Positions 48,640-60,600 of a stretch of DNA of 64,000 nucleotides are shown here, one piece after another. The translations under genes and the position numbers were made by a program. This DNA is from Euphorbia lathyris. Lineage: Eukaryota; Streptophyta; Magnoliopsida; Malpighiales; Euphorbiaceae. The DNA lies in NCBI RefSeq assembly GCF_963576675.1, contig NC_088916.1, forward strand, positions 7,951,001-8,015,000. The letters run 5' to 3'. The notes beneath the pieces are model-generated. The model saw only the letters and a program-made list of their open reading frames with translations. It did no database searches and was not told the origin of the DNA. Within the stretch, counting starts at the first letter, position 1. Every line of letters begins with the position of its first letter.

Positions 48640-49010
48640 CAGCTCTCAAATGCATCTTAGTTAGTCTTGAAGCCACCGGGGATCTGCATCCTTTCTATTT
48701 TTCTTAATTCCACGTAGCCCCAAGGAAAGAGGCCTGCACCCCTATCCAAGGTAGCTGAAATGCCTGTTAGGGAACCCTATCCATTGATTGCCTCGTCTGG
48801 AGGACTGACACTGCTTGACTTGCTTGCAGGAACTAAAGTAACTGGTTTATTTGATAAAAGCAGGAACTGAGGATATCTCTTTTGCCCTCCTATTTCTACT
48901 TTCGGAATCGGGGTATACATAGGAATGAGTTCATAAGCCACACCCTTATACTCCTCTCATTTTGAATGCGGAATTCAGTCTTTCCTCCCCTTCGGCCTGA
49001 CGTATATATA
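48640..49010. other. Higher-GC segment, possibly organelle-derived
   Basis: Between about 48680 and 49000 the composition changes from the AT-rich surroundings. The text, without an ORF (for example AAAGAGGCCTGCACCCC, CTTGACTTGCTTGCAGG), has the look of plant mitochondrial intergenic DNA. This is an impression from composition only. Confidence 0.25.
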
Positions 49011-49409
49011 TAGCATTATTGAATTTTTCATCAAACATTTCTGATATTTTATTCATGAACTTATTCATTAATATCTACTGATTTCAGATTCTACTGATAC
49101 AAGTAGGTATTGCAATGAACTAAATATAACTAATTGTTTATTCAAAATGGAACTCTAAAAAACTTCTTTGTTTAATATATTATTGGTTTTGTATATATAT
49201 TAATATTAAGTGAAAAAAAATTACCAACTAAAAGTTTTATTACCATAAAAGTTTCAATTATGAAGTATTTTATGGTTAATTAAGAACCATCGCTACAACA
49301 AAAAATGGCTTTAACAACAGTTTTATAGACCTGTTGGAATAAAGGAATTGATATCGTAATTTGTTAAGGAGTAAAATGCAGCTTTCGTAAGGAAGTAATG
49401 GTTTTTTTG

Positions 49410-49411
<2 letters not shown>

Positions 49412-49452
<41 letters not shown>
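49412..49452. repeat. (TA)n microsatellite
   Basis: About 20 uninterrupted TA units. Confidence 0.95.
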
Positions 49453-49455
<3 letters not shown>

Positions 49456-49679
49456 CACAAAATTTCCAATTGAAATTTTAATAAAAAGTATGGAGTGATT
49501 TAGAAATTTTTTCTCAAAATTCCACTCCACACTTTCTTTCTATACCTGAAAGAAAGAACCAAAAAAGAAAAAAGAGATTTAATTTCTTTTGAAAACAGAT
49601 GGGAAGAGCAATTTGGCGCTTTCCATCTGTTATATTTTTAAACCTAAAAGGCATAAAACAACAGACAACAAAATTCCTC

Positions 49680-50720
49680 ATACTCACAGAAAACATTGGT
49701 TTTGTAAAAACACTATTTGATCTCAGTTGGTTTTCTGTGAAAAATACTCTGATCTAATCTTCAAGATCAGATGGAATTACCAAAAATCAAAAGAATTGAC
49801 ATGTAAACAACTCTGATCAAATAACTCTTGATCTAATCTTCGAGATCAGATGGAATTACCACACTATTTGATCTGAGTTAGATTTATCTCAAACAACTCT
49901 GATCAGATGTCATACACAGGAAACATAAAAAAATTAATTTTGAATGAGGTGAAAATAATTCTAATATTCTCATTAAGGAAATAATAAACTAACTATTACA
50001 TCTTATACTAATGACAGGGACAAATGTCACAATCCGAGCCATTAATCAAATCGGATTGTGATGAATGGTGTTGATCAATTCAAGCAAGGAATGAATACAT
50101 TTGGGACTATCATAGAAAAGGTGGACTGCTTTTGGAATTTACCACTTTTGGTAAAAGCCTAAGCTGCCCCTAGCGGCTACACAAAGACAAGATTGCCCTT
50201 AGGCAATTGAAGGGTCAAGTGGATTTCATTTATATTTACTGAAATGAAGTTGATCTTTGTCAGATATCTACTTCGTCTTCTTCTTTCTCTCTAACTGGAA
50301 AACCAAAAGACTTTTCCTCCTTTTTCTCTTCTGTATCGATACCATACCAGGAGCTTTTATTCATGTTGCTTCAGTAAAAAAAATTGTGAGGAGACATGAA
50401 GATCAAGAAGATCAAGCCATAAAAAGAAATTGTGAAGAGACACTTACTTAAGAGTGAGAATTTTATAAGAATAATGTTGAGAGAAAGAGAGAGCTATTAA
50501 GTAACTTTGATGAGAATTGTTGACAGAGAGAGTGCTTATTTACAAAGAAAGTTTACTGATAAACCTAAGGCGAACTATTAAAAAATTTAATTTTTGATTC
50601 CCAATCCTAATATAACATTACCAAATATAAAGGAATTGGGGGCTCCTGTAGAATACAGTTTATTTTATGGGCCTAATTCTTGCACTAGCTATGTTAGGGA
50701 TAATTTTATGAGCCCAGTTC
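49680..50720 (-). repeat. GATA-array repeat unit, copy with an insertion
   Basis: Homologous to 8760-9300, with the same hairpin motifs (49742-49910), the same leader with a donor (intron from about 50450) and 3' text around 50590-50660. An unrelated stretch of about 450 bp sits at 49940-50385, bordered by similar A-rich 9-mers. It contains ACAATCCGAGCC/ATCGGATTGTGA short inverted repeats but no classifiable ends. The TATA position reads TGTAAATA here, so the promoter may be weakened. Confidence 0.5.
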
Positions 50721-51490
50721 TGTATCGATTCACCTAATTTTTCCATTCCTTTTTTTGTATTGACTTTTATTTATTATTTATGGTATGGGTTTCGGGTATG
50801 GGGTTATCAGAGTGCATATCTGGTTGGGATGTCCCGGCTTCTCCATTGATACCCTCCCCTTTTAATTAAAAACAAATGTAAATTTCAATGAATACCATCG
50901 TATAACCTGAGTTCATGCTGAAAGTCAAATTTTCTACGGTTAATGTGACAATTAATAATTTAATATGTTAAAATGTGAGAACAAAATGATAATCAACAAT
51001 ATTAATGTATACATAATTTATGCAGAATATTTAAATAACTAAGCTATAACACCATGCCCAATACCATGTAGATATTGTCCGCTCTGGCTAAAATCCAACA
51101 CATTGGGCCTCACGGTTTTGAAACACGTCTGCATATATTGGATTGACAACTTACTAATAAGCTTCAATCAACACCCGAAATGACAAGAAATACCCCTCCT
51201 AGGGTTACAATAAGGCACAAAATAAAGGGTAAGATAGGTAAAGTGCCTAGACAAGTAGTACAAAGGTGCAGGTACGGATTGTCAGGGTTTTTGGTGATTT
51301 CCTTTGTGAGGAAGTAAGCCTGAGCATCCGCCTAGGAATTGAGGTTGATACGTCTGAAGGGATACGCCCATTCGTACACTCCTAGGATCCGCCCTGATGG
51401 GTACAACCCTGGGTGCACGTGCTGTTCATGTGGTCTATGGTATATGAGGATCCGCCAGGTTGTGTTTGGGTGGTGGCTCTAGGTAGGATT
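50720..51490. other. Mixed repeat DNA
   Basis: 50870-51030 recurs at 54260-54460. 51060-51490 is richer in GC and has GGATCCGCC motifs reminiscent of the outer element LTR, together with TATTGTCCGCTCTGG text seen in some plant LTRs. It may be a solo or partial LTR. No boundaries could be fixed. Confidence 0.3.
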
Positions 51491-51780
51491 TCCGCATCAG
51501 TAGAATAACTACTCTTATGTTCGGTTGAAAATTATCCATAAAATACTTGTTCCTTAGTTATAGTATCCAGTTTTAAAAAAATCTATAATATATCCATGTG
51601 TCGTCAAGGGTGAGAGACAGGGTGTCACGATTCCCAAAATATCCAATAACCTCCAACTTCACTTCACAGTGAAAATGAAAAATAAAATAAAATAACGCAT
51701 AAGAACGTCCGTTCTTAAACATATAAATTACGTCACGTAATATTGTTATAGTCAAAATCTGCCACTTATTTGATACACTA
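51490..51780 (-). repeat. GATA last-intron remnant
   Basis: Matches the intron between finger exons of other units (13190-13440; 62145-62340), including GACAGGGTGTCAC and the segment around TTAAACATATAAATT. No exon adjoins it. Confidence 0.6.
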
Positions 51781-51789
51781 AAAAAAACA

Positions 51790-52560
51790 AAAACTTGGTT
51801 TTGCAATATTTTTGTAGCACCACTTGTTAGCGATATTTTGCGAATACGCTAATTTTCAACCTTGTCACATGTGGTTAAGGTGCGAGCGTGCCAGAGAAAT
51901 TATTTCTAAAATAAAATGGACGGTTAAGTTTATGGAATTATGTGTCAAAACTTGAAATCTAAATGAGGCCACTAGCGAGGGACGCAAGGATTGAAAAAGT
52001 CATTCTTGGATCTCTAGCGCCATTATAGAAACTTTGCTAAATAAATTATTTTTATTTAAACTAATGCGAGTAAATTAAACACAGGTAAAATAAGGAAATT
52101 AAAAGTGGGATATTAACACAAGATGTGGTGAAAAATTGATATTTTATTGATATGAATAAAGGTTTGTATACATATATTCAAACTGAAATGAAAAAAATGA
52201 AATTTATTACAATTGAACTAATTCTATATTGGAAAACAAATCAATACATATAATTGAAATGTAATAGCAAATAAAATTAAAATTCAACTACAAACTCGGA
52301 GCCACAATAGCTATCTCGGCTAGACGTTGAATTTGATATCGACTTGAAGTCTTCGGGGCAGCTAGGTCGATTGGGAAGAGCACAATTGATTTTTGAAAAC
52401 TTCTGAGTCCTAGTAGGCAAGTATGGAACATATTTGACCTTCACCTTTGGGGGAACCGTATTAATGCTTACGAGTACGGAATCAAGCAAATCAAAAAGCT
52501 AAATTGAACTTTAAGACGTCAAGAACATATGTTTAGAATGGATCAAAGGCTAAAATGACT
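51790..52560. other. No recognisable gene
   Basis: The minus-strand frame 52277-52489 has no domain that could be recognised. Confidence 0.35.
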
Positions 52561-54300
52561 TTAAGTAGACAAAAATGAGATTGGAAAATCACTAAACTCA
52601 TATTGCTGTAATAAACTGATATGGATGATTAAAAAATAATATTAAATTAATAAACTCATATTTCTTAGATTATAAACTGATCCATTACCCTTTGTTCCTG
52701 TGTTAAGTGAGAGAATATATAATAATTTATCAACAAAGAGAATATATAGTAACTGTTATTGTCAAGTTAAAAACTAAAGAAACAACCAAAATTAGGGTAT
52801 AAGAGATGATTTAAAAATAATATTAAAATAATAAATTGAAATGGCAGTAGATTAAGCCAAAAAATAATGTGCAGAAGAATGATTATGATTTTAACAAAAA
52901 GTAATGGAAAACTGTGTCCATTCATGCATCAGTCTTCAAACTTTTTGTTTGGCAGCCAACAAAATTCATCATACTCACAGAAAACAATGGTTTTGTAAGA
53001 AAACTCTGTGAAAACACTATTTGATCTCAGTTAGTTTCCTGTGAAAAATACTCTGATCTAATCTTGGAGATCAGATGGAATTACCACAAAACAAAAGAAT
53101 TGATATGTAAATAATTCTTGATCTAATCTTGGAGATCAGATGGAATTACCCCAAAACAGAAGAATGATTTGTAAACAACTCTGATCAAATAACTCTTGAT
53201 CTAATCTTCCAGATCAGATGGAATTACCACACTATTGATCTGAGTTAGTTTTATCTCAAACATGTCTGATCTATCTTCAAGATCAGATGTCATACACAGA
53301 AAATATAAAGAGAATATGTGCAGAGACATGAAGATCAAGCCATAAAAAAGAAAAAAAAAGATTGTGCAGAGACATGAACAGATCAATCCATAAAAAAATA
53401 ATTGTGCAGAGACACTTACTTGAGAAATTCTGCTATTAAGAAATTCTGCTCTCATGAGAATTGTTGAGAGAGGGAGTCTTATTCTATGTTGCACGAAAAC
53501 GAAAACGGAAACGGAAACCGAAACGGAAACCGATACGGATACGGAAACTGAAACCGAAACGAAAACGGATACGGAAACATACTGGGAAACGTAATTTCTG
53601 AAAAACATAGGAAACGGAAACGTGGGGGAAACGTGTAAATATTAAAAATATACAGGTATATTTATAAAGATTAAAAATATAATGATACATTAAAAAAAAC
53701 ACAAGATTGAAGAACAATAGGAAGAAAGTCCAAGCTCAATCGAGATTCAAAAGACAAAGATTATAGGAGAAAGAAATGTGGCTAAGTTCTTTAAATTAAA
53801 GGATACAATGAAGGAATTATCTCTCAAATAGGAAGTTTCAATTTTCCTAATCTTAGATTGAATAGGAATTGCATAATAGAAAGTTTGAATTTCCAGAATT
53901 TTAATCGAAATAGGTAGGGAAAACCGTTTAAAAATTGAGAGACGCGTTTCATATTTTGGGTAATTACGGAAACGTGTCCGGATACGTTTCGTATCAGTTT
54001 ACGAGAACTTCCGTTTCCCACATCTGCCAGAAACGGGGAAACGCATGTCATGAAGAGTTTCCGTGCTTCATAGGTCTTATTTATACAGAAGTTAAATAAG
54101 AGGTTTGGTGATAACCCTAAGTACTATTAAAAAAATTATTTTTTATTCCCAATACCAAATATGAAGGAATTGGGGGCTACTACAGCTCATTTTATTCTTG
54201 CACTAGCTTTGTTAGGGATAATTTTAGGGATGTCCCGGCTTCTCCATTAATATCATCCTTTTTTAATTAAAAAAAATGTAAATTTCAATGAATACCATCA
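52560..54300 (-). repeat. GATA-array repeat unit with MITE in the leader
   Basis: Homologous to 3480-3650 plus 8552-9300. Around 52726-52750 it holds the continuous sequence that in the first copy is split by the copia element. Four hairpin motifs lie at 53045-53288. The leader exon and donor are near 53415. A MITE at 53484-54073 separates the leader from the upstream part. Confidence 0.65.
53484..54073. mobile_element. hAT-like MITE with GGAAAC repeats
   Basis: 590 bp, flanked by the perfect 8-bp duplication GTCTTATT (53476-53483, 54074-54081). Ends CTATGTTGCACGAAAAC and, reverse-complemented, CTATGAAGCACGGAAAC. Near the left end (53498-53575) is a run of 6-bp units CGGAAA/CGAAAC, with GGAAACG text also near the right end. 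It falls where the related copy has the TATA box. Confidence 0.85.
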
Positions 54301-54489
54301 TATAAACTGAGTTTATGCTGAAAGTCAAATTTTCTAGTCAACGGTTAATGTGACAATTAATAATTTAATATGTGAGAACAAAATGGTAATCAACCAATGG
54401 AAGAATTAGAAGCTTAAAGATGTCTTTTGCCCAATATTAATGTATACATAATTTATGCAAAATATTTAAATAATTAAGCCTTAGTACAT

Positions 54490-55015
54490 CATTTGCCTTT
54501 TGATATATGTACAAAAAGCTTCATTAAACCACTAAACTTTTAAAGTGTTTTGATAGCTCGTTCAACCTGCATAAAGCGTCAACTTAGCCCCTGAACTTAT
54601 ATAAAATATAATCAATGAAGCACTCAGTTGCAAAAAAATGTAAATTAAATGTGAAAGAGGTATTGCACCCGTCCTGAAAAAAAAGTAAAACCACCAAGGT
54701 CAGGGTATGCGGTTCTAATATTAAAGAAGATAAGTTTTATAGTTGAGCAAGTAAGCACTTCATTTTTAATATATGCATGCAATATATCTTTCAGATGCAT
54801 CTTACTATTTTACAACTGACTGATTAATTAATTACATTTTAGGTAAGTTCAGGGTGCTAGGTGAACCTTTTATGCAAATTGAGGGAGCTATCAGTCAGTT
54901 GTAAAATAGTAAGATGCATCTGAAAGATATATTGCATGCATATATTAAAAATGAAGTGCTTACCTTTTATGCAAATTGAGGAAGCTATCAGTCAATCAAG
55001 CTTTTTAGACAAATT
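54490..55015. mobile_element. Foldback element with a perfect 74-bp inverted repeat
   Basis: 54751-54824 and 54890-54963 are perfect reverse complements over 74 bp with a 65-bp loop. Outside, AAAAAGCTT...GATAGCT text at 54495-54560 is mirrored at 54970-55005, so the whole resembles a MULE or foldback MITE. The segment starting CCTTTTATGCAAATTGAGG is also present twice in direct orientation (54866, 54963). Confidence 0.75.
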
Positions 55016-56097
55016 AGGGAAGAAATTATGTATTAACCCAGTAATTAAACTCATTGAACACCGGCAGCAATAATAAGCAGTAATGTGAATACCAATTACA
55101 CATTTCCTGATCAGTGGGATGGATTTTGTTGTGATATTTAAGGAACGTGTCAGATTTATACTTAGAATTATCTAGTTTTAATACAGTCGTGCTTTTCTTT
55201 TTAGTAATCATAATCATTATTATTTTTGTCCTAATCCTAATACAAGATTACCAAATGCGAAGGAAAATGGGTTCCTGCAGAATACCGCTCAATTTATTTT
55301 TTTTTTACCTGAAAATAACTATTCTATACAAAAAATTCCATCAGTAAAGAGTTGTTTTTTTAGTGATATGTGTCATATATGGTAGCGAAAACAGGATTAC
55401 TCGGTTGGGAGGCCGATTTTACACGTGGGTTCTCAAAAAACTTTTTTTTTTTTTTGCAAAATCGAACTTGCTCAATTTCTTTTTATAATTTGAATGGTCA
55501 AGAACCAATTTTTGAGTATTAATGTACAATTTCTCAAAGATTTTATTTAGTAGTCCTAACATGTACAAAAAAAATTGGATTTAGGGAGGGTTGAATAGAT
55601 AAAAGAAATTAAAAAAAAATGATTTAAGATGCCTACACTTAATGAGCTATTTTGGGGAGCTAATTCAATACTGGATAAAAAAAAATTTGTGACAGGGGGA
55701 CCGAAACAATCCTGGGTCAAGGTAGTTTCGGCGGCTGGAGGAGCCGGGCCCCAAGCCCCCTGTATACGTGTCATATATATAAGTGAACCATTCAAATGGA
55801 GCAAATTAATCTAACAAAAATAGTAAAAGAGAGAGAGAGAGATTGACCTTGGGGCCATGCGAGCCTTTTCTCCATATAGGAGTATCATTAGTGTTGCAGT
55901 TCAAGTTTTTGCACGTCTTGTTTTGATCAATATAATGTCCAGAGCGTTGTTGTCTTGAGTCCTTCCAGAATCTAAAGAACGTGATGAGAAAGATGCATAA
56001 CTTTTACTCCTATTTATGTGACAACCACGTTCATATATTATATTGATGAAATTTTATGAAGGAATAGTACTAATTATGTAATCACTTTATTTTTAAG

Positions 56098-56335
56098 GGT
56101 CCTGATATTTACAGCCCTTAGGGCTGTAAATAAAAACCTATAAATTACTATTATTAGTGTTAATTTGGTTTTTCTAGATAATCTTATAATACAATGTATT
56201 AATACTTTATTAAATATTCATAAAAACTAGTAAATTAATTATATTTCCAATACAAATAAATGCTTTAGAGTTAAAATTTTTATTTTATTTTATTGAAAAC
56301 ATATGAAGAGTTAATGCTTATATACAACCCTTAGG
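56098..56335. other. Possible small MITE with a 25-bp palindrome
   Basis: Contains the palindrome ATTTACAGCCC-TTA-GGGCTGTAAAT (12-bp arms around one base) near 56108-56132. Similar text (ATACAACCCTTAG) recurs at 56321-56335, suggesting two ends of one element. Confidence 0.35.
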
Positions 56336-57892
56336 TGCCGTTTGGTTCGCTGAATAGAATGGAATGTAATAGAATGGTTATTCCAAAGGAATAGAATAGC
56401 AAAGAATGAAATAGAAATTTTTAAGAATTACTATTCTTATGTTTGGTTGGTGGAATAAGGTAGAATGGAATAGATAATTTTTCTTATTAAAAATACAATA
56501 TTATCCTCAAATGTAATTTCTTATTTATTTTGAAATTTTAATTTTTTATTATAAATTGTTCAAATATTTAATATATATTATTTCAAAAAATATATAAAAA
56601 ATAGAAAAATGGGAAACACGAAAGACGAAAAAAACACGAAAAATACATTAAAAACGAAAAAACAATAAGAACATGAAAACGGAAAAATTGTAAAAACACG
56701 AAAAAAGAGAGGTAAAAAAACAAAATGTAAAAGCAAAAAAAAACCATTAAAAACACAAAAACAAAAGAAAAAAATGAGATAAAAGTGGAAAAGGGTGAAA
56801 ACGCGAAAACATATAAACGTGTTAACACAAAAAAAAACACACACGCAAAATATGAAAAAACACAAAAAAATGTGCAAACCGTAAAAAACACAAGAACATG
56901 AAAAAAGTGGAAAACACGAAAATGTGAAAAAAAATGAAAAACGTGAAAAAATCGAAAAACACGAAAACATGAAAAAGTGTTAAAAACACGAAAAATGCGT
57001 TTGTAACGTTTTTTTATGTTTTTCCGTGTTTCCCAAGTTTTCTTGTTTTTTCCGTTTGTTCACGTTTTGTCATGTTATTGTGTTTTATTTTGCATTTTTT
57101 CGATTTTTCACGTTTTAGTTTTTCGGTTTTCCCCTTTTTGTTTTTTTTTCGCGTTTTTGTATTTTTCGTATTTTATTACTTTTTCGTGTTATTCACGTTT
57201 TTCCATGTTTTTCGTATTTTTTCATATTTTTTTTTGTTTTGAACGTTTTCGTGTTTTGTTTGGGTTTTTCGCATTTTCATGTTTTTCACATATTGTCACG
57301 TTTTTGTGTTTTAGCATTTTTCGTATTTTTTTGCATTTTCGTGTTTTTATTTTTCACGTTTTCTAATATTTCGTGTTTTGTCACTTTTTCGCGCTATTCC
57401 TATTTTGTGTTTATCGTGTGTTTGCTTTTTTTTTTGCGTCTTCGTGTTTTTCGCATTTGTTCACGTTTTCATGTTTTTCGCATATTTTATTTTTTTGCAT
57501 ATTCTCGTGTTTGTAAAATTTTCACATTTTTCGTGTTTCATATTTTTCGTATTTTTACATTTTTTAACGTTTTCGTCATTTTTCCATTTTTCCATTTTTC
57601 ACGTTTTATATGATATAAATTATGGATTGACCAAAATTTATAAGATTTGGGAAAGTGATTAGAGAGAAGATTGAGGATTTAATATAGGATAATTTTGTAA
57701 ATTACAAAAATATAATATTAGGAATAGGCTATTCCTAACCTAAATTGAAGAATACCTATTCCATGAAATCAAGGAACAGAGATTCCATGGAATAGTCATT
57801 CCATAAAAAAAATCAACCAAAGGTGGGAATAGCTATTCTTTAGGAATAGGCTATTCTATTCCCCCTCTATTCCGCGAACCAAACGAGCCCTA
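56336..57892. mobile_element. MITE with GTTTGGTTCGC ends and giant CACGAAAA/TTTTCGTG interior
   Basis: Left end GGTGCCGTTTGGTTCGC and, reverse-complemented, right end GGGCTCGTTTGGTTCGC, followed by mirrored AATAGAATGGAAT-type text. This terminal motif is common in plant hAT and PIF/Harbinger MITEs. Between them, 56590-57000 is A-rich with dozens of ACACGAAAA-type units, and 57003-57605 is T-rich with the complementary TTTTCGTG units. Long frames there (56578-56970 minus; 57016-57662 plus) are low-complexity Phe/Cys-rich products, not genes. Confidence 0.6.
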
Positions 57893-58217
57893 ATAGTTCT
57901 ATGCAATGTTCATACCATCAATCACTCCATATTTCATAGGATTGGATGCTACCTTGACCTTGCCCAATATTTATCTTCTGGTGTGGCTTGGTAATTGCTG
58001 TTTTAATTAAGATGCATAATAATTGGTTAATTAGAGAAATGTTATATATAGGTGCAAATTATACATAATTTAGACTTACATTCGAAAATAATTTATGTAT
58101 TGAGCTGCTAATTAGTATATAAGACCCAAGCGAGCCTTATTTAAAATATCATTTAAAATTAAATTTTTCAATTTTATGTTTTGTAATTATTATATCAAAA
58201 TTATTTTACCTTTCTAA

Positions 58218-58221
<4 letters not shown>

Positions 58222-58261
<40 letters not shown>
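58222..58261. repeat. (TA)n microsatellite
   Basis: Twenty uninterrupted TA units, next to a GGATCCGCATCCGGATCC short palindrome. Confidence 0.9.
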
Positions 58262-58263
<2 letters not shown>

Positions 58264-58474
58264 ATCCGCATCCGGATCCTTTTCTATTTTACTAAAACAG
58301 AAAAAGTGATGTTCATTAAATCCTCGCCCTTCTTTAAATATAAAGGGCTAGATTTAACCTTTAGAATAAATAATACAATTAACATTGTGTAATTACAATA
58401 GAGGATAGTAATTAGTTTTTTTTTTCTCTCTTCAATAGCAGTCCGACACCGTTCTGTAGGAATCTATCAATTTA

Positions 58475-59235
58475 GGGTAAATTACATCCATTGCCACTGA
58501 ATTTTATTTATTTTCACGGTATGAATATTAAACTTGAAAACATAATATAAACATCACTTAACTTTATACTTTTTAACACTATAACAATTAAATTTGGAAT
58601 AAGGTGCAAAAATACCCATAACGTTCACACTTAGGAGCAGTTTTACTCCTAACGTCTAAAATTGTGCAATTTTACTCACAACGTTGGCAGTCAAAAGCAA
58701 TTTTATTCCTAACATTGACAAGTTAGGTCAATTTCAGACATTATTATAAAACACAGATATTTTATTCCTTATTCCGTACTAATTGCATATCAGTTGGTTC
58801 TAAAAAAAAGATTTCATATTTTTTATAATTTAATAATAGAATTGAAGATTAATATTTATAAATTCGGTAAACTATTTAATTTTTTTTTGTCTAACTCATA
58901 CAAAAGACTGTATATATTTTTTATTTTGTTTTTAATTTTTTTTCACGTCTAATTGTATATTTGAGATATGCTACCAATGAGTGATCAATTGATACACATG
59001 TAAAGTGTAGATGGTAAGATTTGTGACTGAGAAGATAATTTGATTAATTATTTCTCAAATTAATTCAATTTGTCAATGTTATAGGTAAAATTGTTCCTGG
59101 TAACGTTAGGGTATTTTGCACCTTATCCCATTAAAGTTTAACTAATAAAGTTAGTAACTTTTAAATTATTTTTTGATATTTAGTTGTGATACTGTGAAAA
59201 TAAGTAAATTAAATGGCCACAGGTGTAATTTACCC
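58475..59235. mobile_element. MITE with GGGTAAATTACA ends containing a nested MITE
   Basis: Inverted ends of about 65 bp: GGGTAAATTACATCCATTG at the left and GGGTAAATTACACCTGTGG on the reverse strand at the right. Flanking 9-mers ATCAATTTA and ATCATTTTG match only partly. A second element lies inside. Confidence 0.65.
58596..59129. mobile_element. Nested MULE-type MITE
   Basis: Ends GGAATAAGGTGCAAAAATAC and, reverse-complemented, GGGATAAGGTGCAAAATACC. 9-bp duplications ATTAAATTT and ATTAAAGTT (58587-58595, 59130-59138) differ at one base. A 9-bp duplication fits Mutator-like elements. Confidence 0.75.
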
Positions 59236-59239
59236 CATC

Positions 59240-60420
59240 ATTTTGCAAAATAAAAGCTAGACGGAACTTCACCATTGATGGTTGTTGATTCATTCATCAG
59301 TAATATTGATTTATACTCTTGTTTATGCGTTTCCAATTAAATATTACTAAGATATAAAATTGTTTATTTTCAATTTTAAGAATAGAAAGATTTTCGTTCA
59401 GTACTCTTTCCTTTGCCTTTTCTTCATTCTTCTAATTTTACTAATTCATTTCTCTTCCTGTGTTTAACCCATAAAAGAGAAACGGAATAAGGAGAGACGA
59501 GGGACAGAAAAAGGAGAACTGAAAAAAAAGTGTGCAATTTATATATATATATATATATATAAGATCACCACTTCTTAAATTTCTAATAAAATTAATTAAT
59601 GTTTTTACTTCTCACTTCTTCCTTTCTCTTCTCTAAAACTATCGGAGATAACTCCGTTCACTGAACTCTGCTTACCACCACTGGCCACCACCATTGCTCA
59701 GTTTGTTCTCCTTGATCGTCCACTATCACTGATATATTCCGGTAGGAGGGAGAAGGCTTTAAATAGGAAAACCATTTCAATTTCAGTCTGAGTCTTTTAA
59801 AATTGAAGAACTAGAAGACTCAATGGGATGAACTTCTTTATTTCTCTCAAATTTTTCTGCTGGTTTCTGATATAATAAACAATCTTCAATTAGTTATTTG
59901 TCCGATTTTCAATTTTGGGTTTTCTATTTTTAGGAATTGCTTCAACCTCAAATTTCTGGGTTTCCTACTGTGTAATTTAGGGTTTGATGGCTGAGAAAAT
60001 TTTAGAGAGAAAATTAATTTAAATTCATGTTGTTTAGGCTTTCTAACCCTGTTTCTTTTACCTCATTTTCTCAGCAACCAAACAGACACCTCAGTTCTAT
60101 ATATAAAAGAACAGACAATTGAGAAATCCTCAAAAAAAAAAAAAAAAGTTGGAACTTTCTTACAATCACATGTTTGATTGATGGGAAATTATAAAAAAAG
60201 TAAAAGAAATTGAAGAAACAAATTTCATCTGCATATCTTAACCCAATTTTAGCATACTTCTGCCCTTGGGTTAGATCCCAAATCATGCAATCAAAATAAT
60301 GCTGGAAAGTTGTTTCAAAAGATAATAATTATGGAAGTAAAAACCTTAATTAATAACAGTTGTACTGATTTTATTGGCCATGCACACCAAATCAGATTAT
60401 GAGGTGGTGTCATAGTAAAA
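59240..60420. other. No supported gene
   Basis: A TA microsatellite lies at 59539-59561. 59640-59720 has coding-like GC content without an extended frame. 60054-60110 resembles UTR text. Nothing can be called. Confidence 0.35.
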
Positions 60421-60600
60421 TTTCTCCCTGTAGAATACAACTCAGTTTTTACATGCCTTAAAAAGAAACTATCCTATATGAAATTCCCCTTGATAGGCCC
60501 AAAAAGTAAAGCAAAAGAAAGGATATATAGTAAAATTCAGGGACATGAAATAGTTTTCTCAGCATTCAACATTTTAATAAAAATTTGATCAATAAAAGAA
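60421..60600 (-). other. 3' flank of GATA unit 6
   Basis: Shared with 11690-11940 and 2760-2930. Follows the stop codon at 60601-60603; expected to hold the 3' UTR. Confidence 0.5.

Larger units (their letters stand above)
55180..58000 (-). pseudogene. GATA unit 5: exons a and c, exon b replaced by mobile DNA
   Basis: Exon a (57916-57997) begins after a good CAG acceptor as QLPSHTRR, then a stop; its 3' half is deleted. Exon c (55848 to about 56029) keeps a complete finger half (CKNLNC, then TPIWRKGSHGPK before a GT donor), but the acceptor AG has become AC and a small deletion shifts the frame upstream. Exon b is missing, and 56098-57892 is filled by MITE-type sequence. 55200-55330 is the 3' flank, but no exon d is found. 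Not functional. Confidence 0.75.

Noticed and set aside
49940..50385. Insertion in a repeat unit considered as a SINE
   Set aside because: No convincing pol III boxes or 3' tail; bordering A-rich 9-mers are too simple to count as a target duplication.
51060..51490. Possible TRIM or solo LTR
   Set aside because: No terminal repeats or target duplication could be located; kept only as mixed repeat DNA.
53201..53608. Minus-strand frame with Val-Ser repeats
   Set aside because: Translation of the GGAAAC-type repeat in a MITE, running out through unrelated sequence.
56578..57662. Phe/Cys-rich frames resembling membrane proteins
   Set aside because: Translation of the CACGAAAA/TTTTCGTG low-complexity array.
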